DNA from: DATBSL01 sp963729875
GTDB lineage: Bacteria > Acidobacteriota > Vicinamibacteria > Fen-336
Direction: 5' to 3'
NCBI GenBank assembly: GCA_963729875.1
Contig: CAVSPR010000002.1
Span: 434,001 to 498,000, forward strand
Length of the DNA: 64,000 nucleotides
The position numbers and the translations under genes were made by a program. Under the pieces are notes generated by a model. That model had not been told where the DNA came from, did no database searches, and saw only the letters and a list, made by a program, of their open reading frames with translations. Shown here piece after piece: positions 62,094-64,000 of the stretch (position 1 is the first letter of the stretch; each line of letters opens with the position of its first letter).

Positions 62094-64000
62094 GGCCCTC
62101 GCGCGCGATACCGCTCGCCCTGCTCCTGGCCGTCGTGGTGCGCCTGCCGTTCTGGATCGAGGCGCTGCACACGCCGGTCGACGGCGACACCGCGATCGTG
62201 GGCCTCATGGCCCGGCACCCCGGCGTCGGCACGACGTTCTGGGGCCAGCCGTACGGCTCGCCCCTCGACTCGTGGGTGGCCCTCCCCTTCGTCGCGGTCT
62301 GGGGCTGCGGCCCCGAGGCCCTGCGGCTGCCGTACTTCCTGCTCGGCCTCCTGCTGGTGCCGCTGGCCTACGCCCTGGCGCGGGAGCTGCACCCCGCGGC
62401 CGGCCTGCCCGCGGCGGTGCTCGTCGCCTGCCCTCCGCCCTACTTCCTCCTCCTCGCCGCGCTGCCGCCGCCCTTCTACCCGACGTCGCTCGTCCTGTGC
62501 GGGCTCATCCTGCTCGCCGCCGCTCGCGCCGGACGACGCCTCGCCGACGCGAGCCAGCCGCCGCCCCGCGGTACCCTGCTCCTGCTGGGGCTCCTCTCCG
62601 GGCTCGCCCTGTGGACGCACCTCATGGCGGCGAGCGCGGTCACGGCGGCAGCGGCGTGGGTCCTCCTGCGGTCCCGGGGTCGCCGAAGCCTGCTCGCGTG
62701 GGCGCTCGTTCCCTTCGTGGCCGCGAGCGCGCCCCTGTGGTCGCGCGGCCTGCGTGATGCCGAGGCGGCCCGCATCGTCCAGTTGTCCGACCGCGACGAG
62801 TCCGCGCTCTCGCACCTCGCGGCCACGCTGCCCCGGCTGCACCAGCCGCTCGGGGGCGTGCTCGGCACCCACGTCCCGGTCGTCGCGGACGCCGAGGACT
62901 TCGTGCTGCACGCGCCGGGCTGGGCCGCGGGCCTCACCGTCCTCCTCTACGGCGTCCTGATCGTGCTCGCGGGCCGCGCCGCCTCGCGGGCGAGCCCCTC
63001 GTCCCTCTACCTTCTCGCCGCGGCCCTCGCGCTCCTCGCCTTCCCGTTCCCGCTCCGATCGGCTCCGCACACCCTGCGCTTCCTGACGCCGCTGTACCTC
63101 CCGGTGGCCGTCCTCGCGGCGTGGGCCGCCTCTCCCCGCGGCACCTCGCGGCGCCCGTGGGTCGCGGTGCTGGGGCTCGCCGCCCTGCACCTCGGCCTCG
63201 GCACGCAGCTGCTGGACGCGTGGCGGCGGCTCGACCGGGCCGGTCCGCCCTTCCTGCTCCAGGACCTGCAGCCGGTCCGGCGCGTGCTCGACGAGAGCGG
63301 CGTCCGCCACGCCTACGCCTCGTACGGACCCGCCTTCCGCCTCACGTGGGAGAGCGGCGAGAGGATCACCGCCTCGCCGCCGTGGAACGACCGCTTCCGC
63401 CACTGGCCGCTGCCCCTTCTCGACGAGGTGCGCTTCGCCCGGAACGTGGCGTGGGTCCTGACCCCCGACATCCCCAGCGCGCTGCCCGCTCCCGAGGCGT
63501 TCGAGCGGACGATGCGGGAGCTGGGCGGGCGGTGGCGGCGGGTCGATGCCGGACGGGCCGTCGTCTTCCACTCCTTCGTGCCTCCGTTCGCCGCCGACGC
63601 GGAGCCCTGGCCGGGCGCCGGCGCCGCGGGTGACTCCGACCTGCGGACCTTCGTCGATGGCGGCCCGGCGTCCTCGTTCGAGCTGCGGCTTGCGGAGCCG
63701 CGGCCGCTCCAGGCGGTCACGCTCGTGGCGGCGCTCGAGGGGCCGCGGCTGCCGCGGAACGCGGACGTGCAAGTCAGCGCCGACGGCCTCACCTTCGCGA
63801 CCGTCGCCTCCCGCCGGCGGAGGGAGGAGCGCCTCGACCTGCGGTGGCTCGACGGCCATCCCCAGGCGGTGATCGACCACGACGTCTTCGCGATTCCCCT
63901 GGGCGGCCGGCCGGTGCGAGCGCTGCGGATCGTCCTCGTGCAGTCGGAGGAGCCGTACCGGGTGGGGGAGGTGCTCCTCCACGCGACGCCGGGCCGGCAG
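62090..64000 (+). CDS. Second multi-pass GT39-like membrane protein (3' partial)
   Basis: 637 residues visible; the frame stays open to the window edge. TTG 62090 overlaps the preceding stop and has a GGAGGGG site. Early loop HTPVDGDTAIVGLMARHPGVG has the acidic residues expected after helix 1. Ten or more helices follow to about residue 360, then a soluble part: an alpha/beta segment (RVLDESGVRHAYASYGP) and a C-terminal beta-sandwich with DVQVSADGLTFATVAS, resembling a discoidin-like carbohydrate-binding domain. Tandem placement suggests both act on one glycan. Confidence 0.8.
   Translation, partial: MRPSRAIPLALLLAVVVRLPFWIEALHTPVDGDTAIVGLMARHPGVGTTFWGQPYGSPLDSWVALPFVAVWGCGPEALRLPYFLLGLLLVPLAYALARELHPAAGLPAAVLVACPPPYFLLLAALPPPFYPTSLVLCGLILLAAARAGRRLADASQPPPRGTLLLLGLLSGLALWTHLMAASAVTAAAAWVLLRSRGRRSLLAWALVPFVAASAPLWSRGLRDAEAARIVQLSDRDESALSHLAATLPRLHQPLGGVLGTHVPVVADAEDFVLHAPGWAAGLTVLLYGVLIVLAGRAASRASPSSLYLLAAALALLAFPFPLRSAPHTLRFLTPLYLPVAVLAAWAASPRGTSRRPWVAVLGLAALHLGLGTQLLDAWRRLDRAGPPFLLQDLQPVRRVLDESGVRHAYASYGPAFRLTWESGERITASPPWNDRFRHWPLPLLDEVRFARNVAWVLTPDIPSALPAPEAFERTMRELGGRWRRVDAGRAVVFHSFVPPFAADAEPWPGAGAAGDSDLRTFVDGGPASSFELRLAEPRPLQAVTLVAALEGPRLPRNADVQVSADGLTFATVASRRRREERLDLRWLDGHPQAVIDHDVFAIPLGGRPVRALRIVLVQSEEPYRVGEVLLHATPGRQ

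Noticed and set aside
61718..63982. A 754-residue open frame opposite the second GT39-like gene.
   Set aside because: Low-complexity Arg/Glu/Gly sequence without a signal or domain; the plus strand carries membrane helices and a ribosome site.

Overview
The window is about 64 kb of very GC-rich bacterial chromosome. Genes are packed on both strands with many 4-base start/stop overlaps and many GTG/TTG starts. It holds four eukaryotic-type Ser/Thr kinases, two of them of the kinase + TolB-like + TPR type. It also has several secreted or Tat-exported hydrolases, an Lrp-type regulator and a leucine-catabolism gene set. This mix resembles Acidobacteriota (possibly Thermoanaerobaculia/Vicinamibacteria-like). 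That assignment is an inference from gene content and codon style; no rRNA is present to test it.

Layout. 0-3 kb: a truncated kinase-TPR gene facing a DMT exporter. 3-4.2 kb: a leaderless ArsR regulator coupled to an SRPBCC/SnoaL-like protein. 4.3-6.2 kb (minus): two secreted proteins, one with a caspase-like (clan CD) His/Cys pattern. 6.3-8.1 kb: queuosine precursor genes queD-queE-queC. 8.1-13.3 kb: a co-directional run (TPR protein, YggS, YggT, DivIVA-like, YggU, HutI, YkgJ-like). 13.2-13.9 kb: a Phd/VapC toxin-antitoxin pair with its own promoter. 13.9-22.2 kb: ABC-2 exporter, Dps, zinc-ribbon membrane protein, phosphofructokinase, acyl-CoA carboxylase beta subunit, then two badly broken genes. 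22.3-25.6 kb: DMT exporter, D-aminoacylase-like amidohydrolase, enoyl-CoA hydratase, ending in a perfect 23-bp-arm palindrome. 25.7-33.9 kb (minus): kinase-TPR, PrsW-like protease, a protease + propeller + beta-barrel fusion, a nonapeptide-repeat protein and an ECF sigma factor. 34-36.5 kb: an RsbW/RsbV/RsbU-like partner-switching module. 36.5-39.4 kb: biotin carboxylase, biotin carrier and HMG-CoA lyase. 39.4-49.2 kb: receiver-kinase fusion, thermolysin-like protease, PckG, Lrp, PLP lyase, ACT protein, HAMP-kinase, cupredoxin. 49.3-64 kb: M28 peptidase, two Tat-exported enzymes, DUF1015, cysteine hydrolase, a minus-strand phosphoesterase/HD-GYP cluster, and two tandem GT39-like membrane proteins, the second cut by the window end.

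How the genes fit together. The carboxylase beta subunit (18.7 kb), enoyl-CoA hydratase (24.8 kb) and biotin carboxylase, biotin carrier and HMG-CoA lyase (36.5-39.4 kb) can supply the methylcrotonyl-CoA to acetoacetate branch of leucine degradation, split over three loci. Signalling is unusually dense: four kinases, partner switching, an ECF sigma factor and an HD-GYP protein.

Sequence quality. At least about 25 single-base indels interrupt otherwise well-conserved genes. Several lie in G or C homopolymers and fit a dropped base. This looks more like uncorrected read error than gene decay, so frameshifted genes are annotated over their full span. Recurrent near-consensus -10 boxes 6-11 bases before start codons suggest that leaderless mRNAs are common here.
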